The notes under the pieces were generated by a model that saw only the letters and a list, made by a program, of their open reading frames with translations, was not told the origin of the DNA and made no database searches. Below are positions 1 through 11,100 of a stretch of 64,000 nucleotides of DNA, piece after piece; positions within the stretch are counted from its first letter, which is position 1; each line of letters opens with the position of its first letter. The stretch lies in NCBI RefSeq assembly GCF_030369675.1, contig NZ_CP128477.1, positions 3,552,501 through 3,616,500 on the forward strand, written 5' to 3'. Made by a program: the position numbers and the translations under genes. This stretch comes from Peteryoungia algae (GTDB taxonomy: Bacteria > Pseudomonadota > Alphaproteobacteria > Rhizobiales > Rhizobiaceae).

Positions 1-82
1 GGATATCTAACCGCTCGGAGAATCCACGGTTTTAATTTCAGCTGGCAGAAAGCCGGTCCGGCACCAATTCCACTCAGCTGGT

Positions 83-2170
83 TCAAGCCTTTGAGATCTC
101 TACGTAAGTCAGATAAAAACTGCGGATCATGCGATGTTCTTGCATCCGCTCACCTAACGAAAAACCGTTCATCTTCCGGGGGGTCGGCTGGAAAATATCC
201 AGCCCACGATCCAGAACCATCTTCCATCCGGTGTCGGTCGTGATGTCGCGGGCATGGAGCGTTCCACTCCCATCAAACGCCCAGGTGAAATCAACGCCCG
301 TGCCTGTACAGGCCTCGGCAATCCCGTCCAGGCATTCCCGCTGCTCTTGAACGTTCCCATCGTCGGGAGCGGTGACGAGATGCACTGCGACCTGATCCTC
401 GGGCTGTTTGCGCCGAATCAGCATCTCGATCAGTTCCATTACGTTGCGCGCCTGATGGAACTTCCGGATATAAGGATCGGTGATAATGATCCTGGTCGCA
501 CCATCCGTCCACGGACCAAAAATCTTGTCGAAACTGATGCCCTTGCGGTTTTCAGCAAAAACGACATGTCCAGGCATGGGAACAGACGCCGAGGCGACGG
601 CAACAACGGGTGTTTCAGAAGTGGCTGGCGTTGAGGACCGATGCGCGGCATCCGGCGTGGTCGCAGATTGCCCCCTACTGTCATCCCCACCGCCAGTCGA
701 TCGCCGATGGTAGAACTGGGGAAACTCCTCTTCCTCCAGGGTGGTGACAGCGCGCTTTGAGCCATCCGAGGCGATGTAATGGAAGTCCGCGTCCTCGAAC
801 GTGCTGTCGATCCGCAGGAGCTGGTCCTTCACCCGCTTGCGGCATTCAATCGCAAACCGCAGCAGCTCTTCAACTTCGGCTTCTGTCTCGCCACCATTCG
901 GGAAGATCAGCTTCAGCAAGCCTGACATGGTTTTGTTGATCGCCGCACGATCTCGGATGTGGGTCTGAACGGGAACGGTGAAGAACCGATCCGGCCGGTG
1001 CGAGAAGTCCTCGGCACGCAGATGTCGCAGGATTTCGGCCAGATAGTCGACGATGAATCCATAGCCCGATGTGAACATCTCGCCCCGGATGATATCGACC
1101 TCCCATCCGGGCAAATAGGCGTGCAACCGATCGATAAAGGCGCTGTCGTGAAACTGCCGCGGCAGAGCCTCGAACAGGTCGGTATTTTTCAGCATCCATG
1201 GGACATTATGGTCGGTGTTGCCGACGAAGGCGAAGCTGGCCTCGGCGCCCATCGGATTTACACCGCGCGAAAACTGCTTGTTCGCCATGTAGTTCTTCAT
1301 GATGTCGACGAGCGCTTTGTTGGCCGTCTTCTCACGACCTGCAAACTCATCAAAGGCCACGACGTCCCAATAGCCGACCAACCCAATCCGCCCATTGGAG
1401 TTGTTCACAAAAAGCTTGGGAACCGTGACTTCGCCGCCAGAGATCAGCTGGCCATGGGGCGAAAACTCGGAATAGATATGCGACTTGCCCGTTCCCTTGG
1501 GACCAAGCTCGATGAGGTTGTAGTTGCGCTCCACGAAGGGAATCAGGCGCAGCAACTGCAAAAGCTTTGACCTGCGCCCGAACAGGGATGGATCAAAGCC
1601 GATGCTCTGCATCAACAGATCGATCCATTCCTCGGTGGTGAACTTGTCACGCGTTTCGCGATAGCCGTCATAGTCGACGCGGGCGATCTGGATCGGCTTC
1701 AGCGTGTCGATGATCCAGGGGGAAATCCGGCTGTCTTCCGAAAACTCGTACTGCACATCGGCGATGCACCAGATACCCGTTACCAGCAGTTTTGGATGCG
1801 CCTTGACCGTGGCGCTGTCGATCGCGACCCGCTTGATCCCGAGGTTTTCGAACACCGCCTCATATGAATCCGTCTTTTCGTTCAGGGCCACACTGACCTG
1901 ATCGATGACCTTGTAGCGGCCGCGCTCCTTGATCGTCGACTGGACCAGTCCCGCTTCGGAACGGTGGACGTAGTGCTTGCGCAGGATATCCTTGACCGTC
2001 TCGATGCCTGTCGCAATCGAGGCCTCGTCATCGGTCGCGCAATATTGGCCGAGCAGGTATTCAAGCACATAGGTGGGGACAATGGCGTTACCCTTCACGG
2101 TCTTCACCAGGTCCTTGCGGACCACGAAACCGGCAAAATGCTCGTTGATCTTGTCATCAAAGGTCGACAT
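83..2170 (-). CDS. brxL: BrxL-like AAA+ protein of BREX type I, with a MITD1-type PLD-like C-terminus
   Basis: Last gene of the BREX operon. Residues 1-480 match BrxL: N-terminal domain, Walker A GPKGTGKS (223-230), Walker B around VVAFDEFAG (270-278), and sensor region near GNTDHNVPWM. In known BREX systems BrxL is a hexameric DNA-binding ATPase needed for phage restriction. The usual C-terminal Lon (S16)-like domain is absent. A Ser/Thr/Ala-rich linker (490-533) leads instead into about 160 residues that resemble the MITD1 C-terminal phospholipase-D-like domain: DPYIR (565-569), LHARDI (638-643), WKMVLDRGLDIFQ (649-661). An upstream GTG at 2176 is possible, but GAGG sits 5 nt before the ATG at 2170, so I chose that start. 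It begins 7 bp after pglZ ends. Nothing is recognisable in the 82 bases beyond its stop. Confidence 0.9.
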   Translation of the reverse strand: MSTFDDKINEHFAGFVVRKDLVKTVKGNAIVPTYVLEYLLGQYCATDDEASIATGIETVKDILRKHYVHRSEAGLVQSTIKERGRYKVIDQVSVALNEKTDSYEAVFENLGIKRVAIDSATVKAHPKLLVTGIWCIADVQYEFSEDSRISPWIIDTLKPIQIARVDYDGYRETRDKFTTEEWIDLLMQSIGFDPSLFGRRSKLLQLLRLIPFVERNYNLIELGPKGTGKSHIYSEFSPHGQLISGGEVTVPKLFVNNSNGRIGLVGYWDVVAFDEFAGREKTANKALVDIMKNYMANKQFSRGVNPMGAEASFAFVGNTDHNVPWMLKNTDLFEALPRQFHDSAFIDRLHAYLPGWEVDIIRGEMFTSGYGFIVDYLAEILRHLRAEDFSHRPDRFFTVPVQTHIRDRAAINKTMSGLLKLIFPNGGETEAEVEELLRFAIECRKRVKDQLLRIDSTFEDADFHYIASDGSKRAVTTLEEEEFPQFYHRRSTGGGDDSRGQSATTPDAAHRSSTPATSETPVVAVASASVPMPGHVVFAENRKGISFDKIFGPWTDGATRIIITDPYIRKFHQARNVMELIEMLIRRKQPEDQVAVHLVTAPDDGNVQEQRECLDGIAEACTGTGVDFTWAFDGSGTLHARDITTDTGWKMVLDRGLDIFQPTPRKMNGFSLGERMQEHRMIRSFYLTYVEISKA

Positions 2171-2177
2171 CGGCACC

Positions 2178-4685
2178 TCAGAAATCGAAATCTGTGCTGA
2201 TCCCGCGTTTCAGCAGAAGCGGCTGTGACGCGTGATCTTCGAAATGGCTGGTCTTGCCGATGCGTGTTCGCAGCTTCAGAAAGACTGTCTGATTATTATA
2301 GGCGTCTGCCGCCTTAGATAGCAGGAAGCCCCGCGATAGCTCACGCTCGCGCGGGTTCTCGGACGCGAAATCGAATTCCAGCTCGGCTTCGTCTGAGATG
2401 AGAGCCCCATCATCGGCAAAGATTGCTGTATGCACCTGCCGGGGCTGCTGCTTGTCGGTAACTGGCTCTGCCTGATAGAAGGTGACCTGGATCTGGCCCG
2501 TGGTGATCTGGGCACGAGCCGGCGGAATGATCTGCACCGACACTTGCCCGACATCCTCCTTGCGCTGCTTGCCCACACGCAGAACCGGCAGGACGATCTC
2601 CTGCAGGCTTGCGCCGCCGTGGACAAAGCGGCTGCCTGATCCCTTCACGCGCAGGCGGTTGATCGAGTTCGGGATCAGGACGTCCTGATCGCCCTCTAGG
2701 CCAAGCTGCGAGGCCGTGAACTTCTTCATGCCGCCACTGCTGCTGAGGCCGCGACCGATCACATAGCGCCGGTTGCGTGTAACGATGTCGCCTTCCGGCT
2801 CGCTCAGCGCAAAGCCGCTTTCTTCCAACGCCTTATGCTGCCACAGGAACCCGTGATCGGCGGTGATCAGGATGTTCGAGAAATTGGCCGAGGTCAGCTT
2901 GCGCACAAGCTTCACCAGATCCTCGATGGCGGTCTCTGCCGCTGCGGGAACATTCTCCTCGGTCGCGAGCTTGTCTCCGATTGCGTCAATCTGATTGTGG
3001 TAGAGATAGAGGATGTCATGATCCCGGAAGAGGTCTTTGCCCTCTGACGATCCAAAATTCATGAAATCCTTCGCCGCCAGAACCTTTACCCGGTCTCGAG
3101 CCCTGCCAGAGGCCAGCGCCTTCTCACGGGCCGCAGCGCCCATGGTGCTTTCACCGTCCAGCAGCACCAAATCATTGTCATCGCGGATAGCCAGTTGGCG
3201 GTGTGGCAAGAGCGCCGCCATGCCCAGTTGGGTATAGCTCGGCAAAGCCCCGATCATCGGCTTCAGATCAGCATCGAACCGGTTGAGTTTGCGGATCTCG
3301 CGCAGCGCCTCATCGGCAACCTCATAGCGCAGCGCATCCGAGATGATGACGACGACCTTCTGGTCTTTGCGCCTGAACTCCGCGGCCTGTTCCCGGTAGA
3401 AATCCACCTGACGTCGAAAGCCCGGAATTGCCCAGTCCGTCAGGCGCGCAACCTGATCCTGCCAGGCATCGTTCAGCTTCAGAACGAAGTTCGTGGTGTA
3501 ACGATTTTCGACTGCCTCATAGAGCGCGGATAGCAGCCCGGACTGCCCGCTTTGCTGCATGTGATAGATGAACTTGCGATAAAGCTGGTCCAGCCGAAAC
3601 CAGCTTGCGGAATAGCGCTTCACGCCATCAGACAGGCTGGTCATTGTCAGGTCGGCTTCGGCCAGCGCCTGCTGGAATTCGGTCGCATAGCCAATGGCCT
3701 GATAGACATCAGCGTAACGGCTATACCAATGGCTCTGGCGGCGGTCGCGCACCCATTTCAGTACATCTGTCGCTGGCAGACTCTGCTGGGCCAGCCCCTC
3801 AACGATGGCGACAACGATCCGCCGGTCCACTTCCTCGAAATGGTCATATGGGATCAGGGCGCGGAAATCGCGTGAGGCCAGATCGTCCCTGATCTTCAGC
3901 ACATCCTGATAGTCGCCCGACAGCTTCTCGAACGCCTCACCCCACCGGCGCGAGGCGCTCCAGCGGCGGAACATCAGCGCGGCATCGGTATTCAGCGACG
4001 CGGTCTCCCCCATGGCTCGCGCCCAGGCGCTGGAAAACAGCGTGATGGAGAAATCCTGAAAATCCGGCTCGGCAGCCGAATAGCCATAGCGCGTCGAAAC
4101 CTCTTTCCAGAAGAACTCCGCCAGTCCGAACCGGTCGATGAGCCGCAGTGCATCATCCTGGCCGTCCGCCAGTTCGGCCAGCAACGCCTCGACCACCGTA
4201 TCGAGATCACCATCCGCACCAGCGCAGACCGCCAGCATCTTGCGGCGAACATCGTTGGCGCTCTGCGATGGGCGTTCGCGTTCGATCGCGCGCAACGCTT
4301 CCAGCCGCTTGCCGGAACGGTAGAATTCGGCGTGATCGCGCACGGCGGCTTCATATTTCGCGGGGATGCCGAGATCCGCCACCCAGATCGCCGCCTGGTC
4401 GGCGCGGAACACAGCGCTCGCCAGTTGCACATCCAGCAACCAGTTTTCAGGCATCGGCGGCTCGGGGCCGTCCTTGTAAAGCAGGAATCGCGCCTTCGGC
4501 TCCTGCCGCAGCATGCGGTATTTCAGGCCGAATTCATTGTTGGCGATCTCCACCTTGGTGACGCCGGGGAGGTTCACCGCATCGAACGCCCCGCGCAGAT
4601 CGCGGGCGGCGTCATACCAGAAGACGATGCGGTGACCCTTATCCTCGTAGAGGCGCATCAGGCCGGCGGTGATACGGTCAGTCAT
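2178..4685 (-). CDS. pglZ: BREX type I PglZ, alkaline phosphatase superfamily protein
   Basis: 835 residues, typical for BREX-1 PglZ. It starts with the family-like ITAGLMRLYEDKGHRIVFWYD. The alkaline-phosphatase-superfamily metal-site region is visible as VVIISDALRYEVADEALR (near residue 450) and TADHGFLW (near 608). PglZ is essential in BREX and in Pgl systems. It is thought to work with PglX and BrxB, but its catalytic role in defence is unresolved. Its ATG overlaps the end of pglX by 8 bp, and brxL follows after 7 bp, so translation is probably coupled. No disruption is seen. Confidence 0.95.
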   Translation of the reverse strand: MTDRITAGLMRLYEDKGHRIVFWYDAARDLRGAFDAVNLPGVTKVEIANNEFGLKYRMLRQEPKARFLLYKDGPEPPMPENWLLDVQLASAVFRADQAAIWVADLGIPAKYEAAVRDHAEFYRSGKRLEALRAIERERPSQSANDVRRKMLAVCAGADGDLDTVVEALLAELADGQDDALRLIDRFGLAEFFWKEVSTRYGYSAAEPDFQDFSITLFSSAWARAMGETASLNTDAALMFRRWSASRRWGEAFEKLSGDYQDVLKIRDDLASRDFRALIPYDHFEEVDRRIVVAIVEGLAQQSLPATDVLKWVRDRRQSHWYSRYADVYQAIGYATEFQQALAEADLTMTSLSDGVKRYSASWFRLDQLYRKFIYHMQQSGQSGLLSALYEAVENRYTTNFVLKLNDAWQDQVARLTDWAIPGFRRQVDFYREQAAEFRRKDQKVVVIISDALRYEVADEALREIRKLNRFDADLKPMIGALPSYTQLGMAALLPHRQLAIRDDNDLVLLDGESTMGAAAREKALASGRARDRVKVLAAKDFMNFGSSEGKDLFRDHDILYLYHNQIDAIGDKLATEENVPAAAETAIEDLVKLVRKLTSANFSNILITADHGFLWQHKALEESGFALSEPEGDIVTRNRRYVIGRGLSSSGGMKKFTASQLGLEGDQDVLIPNSINRLRVKGSGSRFVHGGASLQEIVLPVLRVGKQRKEDVGQVSVQIIPPARAQITTGQIQVTFYQAEPVTDKQQPRQVHTAIFADDGALISDEAELEFDFASENPRERELSRGFLLSKAADAYNNQTVFLKLRTRIGKTSHFEDHASQPLLLKRGISTDFDF

Positions 4686-7600
4686 CCGCAGCCTCCAGCC
4701 CCTTGATCGGCTTCAGCGCGCCGGCGAACAGTGGATAGTTGCACTTCACCCCGTCATCCAGATCGATGGCGATCTTCTGCTGCGCCATAGGGTAGACGAC
4801 TTCGCGCTCCCATTCGGTCAGCTCGGCGATCTGCTTGATGACCGTAGCCGTTTCCTTCTGCGCCCTTGTTTGCTGGGCGGGCGTAGCGGCAGGATCGACG
4901 GCCAGCTTTTCCAGCCGCGCGCGCTCAACTTCCAGCTTGTGGATGAACTCGCGCACATACTGGTTCAGCACGACCGAGACCGTGTCGGGCCGGTAGCGGT
5001 GCATATAGATCAGCGCGTTGAAGCTGCCCTTGGGGCTGGAGAACATCCAGTAGATCGGGCGCTTCTTGTAGCGGCGCACATGGTAGTCGAAGAAATCCTT
5101 CGTGAACCAGCGGCGCAGATCCTTGCCGAGCGCCTTTTCGACGAAGGCGAGGTTTTCACGGAACTTCGCCTCGCCAAAGGTGACGCGCAGGAAATCACGG
5201 GCGCGGGTGACGATGTCGTCGGCGAACCAGTCGGCATCGAGCACCGGGATGACATTGTCGCGGTCGGGAGCGAAGCTCGGTTCTGGCACACGGGTCAGAT
5301 AGTCCTCGATCCCCTCGCCCTGATTGGCGAGGATCAGGCCCGGCGCGTCGCGGCTATAGCGCCCGAAAATGCAGCCCACGGCATAGTGAAGGAATTCGGC
5401 CACCGTATCCTGCAACAGCCGTGCCTCGCGGTCCTCTTCCAATCCCTTCACGCCATAGCGATAGGCCGGGTTACAGGTGAGGGTGATTTCCTCGATCGGC
5501 ACCTCAGGGGTCAGTTCATCCTTCAAGCCGTAGGCGTCGATGAAGATGCGGTTGTTTTCTTCCTCGAGCCGCTGCATCTCGTCGGTCACACCCTGCCAAT
5601 GGGCACGAAGGCGGGCATAGCTGGCCTCCAGCGTCTCGGCCCGGTGGTCGGGGGAGAGCAGCGGAAGCGTGGTGAAATCCCAAGAGGTTTCGTAAGCATC
5701 CCAGTCGGATTTGGCTATTTCAACAGCCCGGTGCGCGACATTGAGCTTTTCAGCTTCGATGTGGATGATAGGGAGTTTCCCGATCGCTCCTTCGCTGTAA
5801 TCGACGGTAGGGGAAAGCGCCGAGATCAGCTTATCGACTACAGACGTGTTGAGAAATCCCAAGACATTTTTGGCTTCGGCGAGATCTTTGATCGGAGAGG
5901 AAGACCCTTTGCTTTCAAAGGCAAAATGTCTGGGGAGAAGTCTTGCGGAAAAAGATCCGATAGTCAGGCTTGACCATGTTACGCCCCCAACGAAAAAGAA
6001 TTGCGTATTCTGCGGGCGCGATCTCAACTTCCCGTTTTCATCAAAGAAATTCCGAATTTCATGGCCGTCGCTCTCCCAGTTCACCAGGTAGTCGCAGTTG
6101 CCATACCAACGGCGGAAAGCGCCACCTTTCGTACAGGGGAACCATCTCGCATTGTCCTTCTGCGCTTCATGCCTTGCTTCTGTCAGAGCAGATTTTTCGG
6201 ACGCGACTTCGTGCCAGAACCTAAGGAATCTCTCGTTGTCGCCAGTTTTGATACCTTGACGTGGGCGGGCAATTTTCGACAGCGCTGTTCCAGTGGAGAA
6301 CGCTTGAATTGCCTTTTCGCTGAGCCAGTATGCAATTGGGGTATCGGGAATATTCCTGAGAGAGTTTTGGCGAACACCGTGAGAGCCAAAGGACCGGTTT
6401 TGGAAGAGCTTCTCAATTTCTGAGTTGGTTCGGACGATAGAGAATTTCTCGAACAGCCGGCGTGCTATGAATGTAGCGTCCCCACATGCAACACGATTGT
6501 CCACGACAAAAGCCACGGCGCCGAAATCAGCCCCAAACACTCCACGCCCAAGATGAATTAGAGAATGGACTGTCTGCAGTGCGAGTATTCGTGCCCTCAA
6601 TTCTTTGTAAGAGCTCAGGAACATCCATGATGGAAGGTTGATCATCCCCCACGTCCCTGATGGCACGTTGAGCAAACGACAACGATCCATAAAAGCTGTC
6701 ATCAGGTCGGAGCAGCTTTCCTCGAAGAAGTCCTCCAGCCAAGATGCAAGTGACTGGTTCAACCCTTTGACGCCTGCATACGGCGGGTTGGCCACCACCA
6801 CGTGATACTTGGGCGACAGCGCCTCGGCCATGCGCAGCACGGCTACGACCCGCTCCTGCACCTCCTTCAGCAGCAGGTCGGAACCGAAATCCCTCGCCTC
6901 GACCGCCCGCAGCGTCTCGGCCGGGTCGCGCAGCTTCGGCACGATCAGCGAGCCGAAGTTCTTGGCTTGCTCGAACTGCTCCAGCGTCCCGCGCAACTCA
7001 TCTGTAAACAGGTCTTTGCCCACCACGGCGGCGACGTCCTGCATCTCGGCGGGCGTGAAGCGCACATCCTGCAGAACGACGATGTCGGGCTTCGCCTCCA
7101 TCCGCAGGAATCGCCGCCGCCCCAGTTTTGCCGCCGCCTTCATCGACAGCGCAAAAGCTGCCAAGGCGCCTGCGCGATCGTCAATCTCGATGCCGGTCAG
7201 GTTGTGCTTCAGGATCAGGCCGGGGATTTCGGCCGCGTCATGGCCTTCCTCGGCATAGATTTCATAGAGCAGGTCAAACGCATAGGTCAGCATATGGCCC
7301 GAGCCGCAGGCCGGATCGCAGATGCGGATATCCTCGGGCTGGGCGATCTTCAGGAAATCCGTCTCGGGCTCTTCGGGTGCGATGTAATAATCCATTTTGG
7401 CCGCCAGCTTCGATTGCGGACGGTTTAGCAGCCACAGCCGCCCAAGCGAGTTTTCCACCAGATAGCGGACGATCCAGTGAGGGGTGAACAGCTGCGTCGC
7501 GGCGGGGATGTTCTCGGCTGTGATCTTCTGATTCTTCTTCAGGCCGGCAAAGACATGATCCTTCTTTTCGCTGATGTAGAACTGGTAAAGCCAGCCGATG

Positions 7601-8187
7601 ATCTCGACATCCTGGCAGGCATCCTGGGTCATCACCTCACGCAGACGGGCAAGGATACTGTCCGGCGACAGTAGATCTTCCGGCATCAGCAGTTCGGTAT
7701 AGTCCTCGGCCCGGTCGAGCATATCGGCACGCTCAAACATATAGGGCATCGCCCCGTGCCATTCGTTGCAGGCATGGATCAGCAGAAGCCGATAAGCCTC
7801 CGCCTGCCCGTCATGGGCAGGGCGAGTACCGTTCAGATATTCTGCGATCTCGGGCCGGGCACGATCCGGCAGGTTGCCCGCCATCGCCTCGGCCAAAATC
7901 TCGGGCCGGGTGGCGCCATCGGCAGGCGACACCACGCGCGGGTTGGTCAGGCCCGTCACATCCATAAAGCGCAAAGCGGTGAAGCGGTTGAACCATGTGT
8001 AGGCCGCGTGCTCGATCACCTGGCCACGGTTGCTGTTGGCCGCAGCTTCCAGCTTGGCAATCGCCTTGGGATGTGCGCGGCGAGCCGCTGCGCCCTCGGC
8101 CAGCACCATGGTCAGCCGGGCAGTGACTTGATCAATCAACAGGTTTCGCGCGCTTTGCGCAAATTTCTTCAGTCCGTTGGTATCCAT
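4678..8187 (-). CDS. pglX: BREX type I adenine-specific DNA methyltransferase PglX
   Basis: 1169 residues. Methyltransferase motif I is DPACGSGHML (near residue 290) and the N6-adenine motif IV is NPPY (467-470). PglX methylates a non-palindromic site in host DNA so that BREX spares it. The stretch encoding roughly residues 490-830 (about 5700-6720) is plainly lower in GC (near 50% in sampled lines, against about 65% on either side). It coincides with the expected target-recognition region, which suggests that specificity was acquired by exchange. The ATG at 8187 overlaps the brxC stop (TGATG), and the 3' end overlaps pglZ by 8 bp. The frame is open throughout. Confidence 0.95.
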   Translation of the reverse strand: MDTNGLKKFAQSARNLLIDQVTARLTMVLAEGAAARRAHPKAIAKLEAAANSNRGQVIEHAAYTWFNRFTALRFMDVTGLTNPRVVSPADGATRPEILAEAMAGNLPDRARPEIAEYLNGTRPAHDGQAEAYRLLLIHACNEWHGAMPYMFERADMLDRAEDYTELLMPEDLLSPDSILARLREVMTQDACQDVEIIGWLYQFYISEKKDHVFAGLKKNQKITAENIPAATQLFTPHWIVRYLVENSLGRLWLLNRPQSKLAAKMDYYIAPEEPETDFLKIAQPEDIRICDPACGSGHMLTYAFDLLYEIYAEEGHDAAEIPGLILKHNLTGIEIDDRAGALAAFALSMKAAAKLGRRRFLRMEAKPDIVVLQDVRFTPAEMQDVAAVVGKDLFTDELRGTLEQFEQAKNFGSLIVPKLRDPAETLRAVEARDFGSDLLLKEVQERVVAVLRMAEALSPKYHVVVANPPYAGVKGLNQSLASWLEDFFEESCSDLMTAFMDRCRLLNVPSGTWGMINLPSWMFLSSYKELRARILALQTVHSLIHLGRGVFGADFGAVAFVVDNRVACGDATFIARRLFEKFSIVRTNSEIEKLFQNRSFGSHGVRQNSLRNIPDTPIAYWLSEKAIQAFSTGTALSKIARPRQGIKTGDNERFLRFWHEVASEKSALTEARHEAQKDNARWFPCTKGGAFRRWYGNCDYLVNWESDGHEIRNFFDENGKLRSRPQNTQFFFVGGVTWSSLTIGSFSARLLPRHFAFESKGSSSPIKDLAEAKNVLGFLNTSVVDKLISALSPTVDYSEGAIGKLPIIHIEAEKLNVAHRAVEIAKSDWDAYETSWDFTTLPLLSPDHRAETLEASYARLRAHWQGVTDEMQRLEEENNRIFIDAYGLKDELTPEVPIEEITLTCNPAYRYGVKGLEEDREARLLQDTVAEFLHYAVGCIFGRYSRDAPGLILANQGEGIEDYLTRVPEPSFAPDRDNVIPVLDADWFADDIVTRARDFLRVTFGEAKFRENLAFVEKALGKDLRRWFTKDFFDYHVRRYKKRPIYWMFSSPKGSFNALIYMHRYRPDTVSVVLNQYVREFIHKLEVERARLEKLAVDPAATPAQQTRAQKETATVIKQIAELTEWEREVVYPMAQQKIAIDLDDGVKCNYPLFAGALKPIKGLEAADD

Positions 8188-11100
8188 CAGACAATCACTT
8201 TCTTGCCCGCGCCGATCTCGGCCAGCAGGGTCTTTTTCATCTCATCAAGGTACTGGGTCACATCGTCCTCATCTTCGAGATAGGTTTTCGCGAAGCGGAC
8301 GGTGATCGACTGCGCCTTGATATATTGGGGCTTTGCCGATGCCGGAGGCACATATGGCGCTGGCTGAGGTTCTGCTACGCCACCGGCAGGTTGGGGCTGT
8401 GGCGCGGGAGCTGGCGCCGGTGCAGGCATCAGTTCGGCAATCCGCGTCAGCGTGTCGGCCAAAAGGTTGGAACGCACCTCTGTCGCCCGATGGCGCAAGG
8501 CCGGGATCAGGGTTTGCGAGGCAACACTGGCTTTCTGCGAGGCAAGCTCATCGCGGATACGCGTCTGCTGCTCTGGCGGTAGCGCACGGAATTCCGAAGT
8601 CTGGATGGTTTTCTCGGCCACCTCTTCAATCGCCGCGATGACGGCGTTGCGTTCGGCCAGAACCGTTTGTTCGATGCGCTCCTTCAGGGCGTAGAAATCC
8701 GTCTTCAGTTCCTGAATCGCGGTGCCCTTGAAGCACTGCGGATCGCCCAGAGCCTGACGTATCGTATCTGCGGCAGAATCTTGGGCAAAGGTTACGTTCT
8801 GATCCTGTGCCGTCAGGAATGCACGGACTTCATCATAGATGCCCTTCTGCGGTCCGGACATGAAACTGCGGACCTTGTCGAGGATATCCTCCTTCGCATC
8901 CAGCAGCTGATCCTCGTGCCCTGCCGGGCCGGAAATGAACCATGTCGCCGGCTGATCGCGCATGCTGTCGAGCAGAGTCCGCAAGGTGTCGAGGGCGGCA
9001 ATGAAGGGGTAGCCAGCCGACTGTCGACCAAGACCTTCCAACTCGCTGGTGAGCTTGCGCAACTGGGCCTGCCATTCCGCCCCCAAACTGCGTGCGTCAT
9101 TGCCAGAGGCGGGCAGATCGAACAGTGCCTGAAACAGCTCCCGCGATTTGCGGATCTGGCCCGCGGTAAACTCGATCTGCGGGGAGAGCAGAATATTGCC
9201 AAGGACATGGCTGTTGCGCAGCCCTTGCACCAGCGCATCCCCTTCCAGCAGAGCACTGTCAGCCCGAGCCTCGAGCTTGCCGCGCGCGACCAGGCTCGCA
9301 GTCAGGCACAGCACCGCAATGGGAGGCCAGCCATAAGGTTTGGCGCCAAACTTCTCGACCAAAGCTTTGACCGAGACGCGCGTCCCAAGACGCATCTGGG
9401 CCTGAACATGATTTAGCGCGTCTTGCTCAGCTTCGGTCAGACCGCTGCCTTCGCCGCCGAACAGGCCGCCATCGACACGGCGCCCAAGATCGGCTTCGGT
9501 ATAAGTAGCGCCACGCAGGACAGGCAGGCTGGTATAGACCTTGTCGACCAGGACCTGGAAACCTTTAATCAGCCGTTCCTGCGGATCCTCTCCGCCGATT
9601 TCCAGCTCGGCCCCGCGCACGAACAGCCGCGCATCTGCGATGAGACCGCGTAAGCGTTGCACCAGCTCCTTTTCGCGACGCGTATTCTGGTCACGCTTTT
9701 CCGCAATGATGCGATCACGACCGAGCTGGGCATCCCCGCTGGCGACTTGGCGGGCAAATTTTACGGTCTGGAGCCAGAGGACGAGATCGCGCGTGAAGCG
9801 CACATCACGCCCCAGCAGGACAACCATCTCATCGCTTGCCATGCTGTTCGAACGAACCACATCCGGCGTGTCGGAATCGTCGCTGAAGGGCGAGACGATA
9901 TTCACCGAAAGCTCATGCTCCCGGTTCAGGCTGTGCCCGTCGAGCTTGCGGGTGAAGGCATAGTCCACGCCCGTGCCGGCATGCTTGATCTTGCCGTGAC
10001 GGAGGATCGCGCCGAATGCCAGTTCATCGAGTTGCCGCTCAATCTCGGCGGGATCAACGGCGATTGCCTTGATCTCGGCTTCGACGTCCTTTTCCTCATT
10101 GGTGAGGAATTCATAGACTTCGCCATTACGCTGGATCAGCGTCTGGCGCTCTAGCAACGACAAAGCCTCTTCGATATTGCGGCGCTGCTTGGTCTGGTCC
10201 GCCTCGAACCGGGACAACAGGAGGATCGATATGTTGCGGGCAGTCGGCTTGAATTCCTTGACGTATTTCACGAGGAACAGCACTTTCAGAACCCGAACGG
10301 CAAAATCATCGCCAAGGTTCTTTTCAGCCAGCTGGATCGACTGCTGAACCGATGATTTCAGGGCGGCACGAATCCCCCCGAACATCAGGTCGAAGGTCGC
10401 CAGCCCCCCGACTGGCGTATCCGCCAGCTTTTTAGCCACCTCCTGAAACACCCCCAGCATAGAGCGTTCGCCGACCGAACTGTGCTTGCCCTCGAACGCG
10501 TTATGTTGCGAGAGGCCCATGATCGCGCGCTGGAACAGATCATACTGGTAGTTCGGGAACGGATAGCTCGCGACGAACTGCTCCTTTCCGGAGAAGTTCC
10601 TGAACTTGAACGAATTATCGCCGAAATCGAACAAAGTACGCAGGTTGTTCTCCTCAGCATCATAAAGATTGCCAAGGGTGATCTGGCCAGCCTCGGTCTT
10701 GGCCAAAAGGCGACGCTGGATGACCTCAGCCACATCCTGTGAGTTCAACGGTATCCGGTTCGCAAAGCGCGCCTGGATTTTCGAGAAGTCATTCTCCTGC
10801 TGTGCCGTCAGATCGCCGATGACTGAACCCATGTCCTGCTGGGCGGTGACAACAATCCAGGCCTGTCCCTTGCACTTCGTGTTCAGGCTTTCGGCAATGG
10901 TTTGCAGGTTCGTCATCAGTTTGACGCTGTCAGCGATGTACTGCCCAACTTCATCAACGAAGAAGTTCAGCCTGAATTTCGGCCCCTGCGCATTGATCCA
11001 CGATTTGACCATATTGGCAAAATCTTCGATCGAGACCTTCGTATCTTTGCGGTAATGGCCAAGAACATCCTTGACCTCATCGCCTGTGACCTCCGTGAAG

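Noticed and set aside
1..82. Second island boundary just past brxL
   Set aside because: A loosely similar AATTCCACTC near 66-75 does not match the guaA end beyond a few bases.
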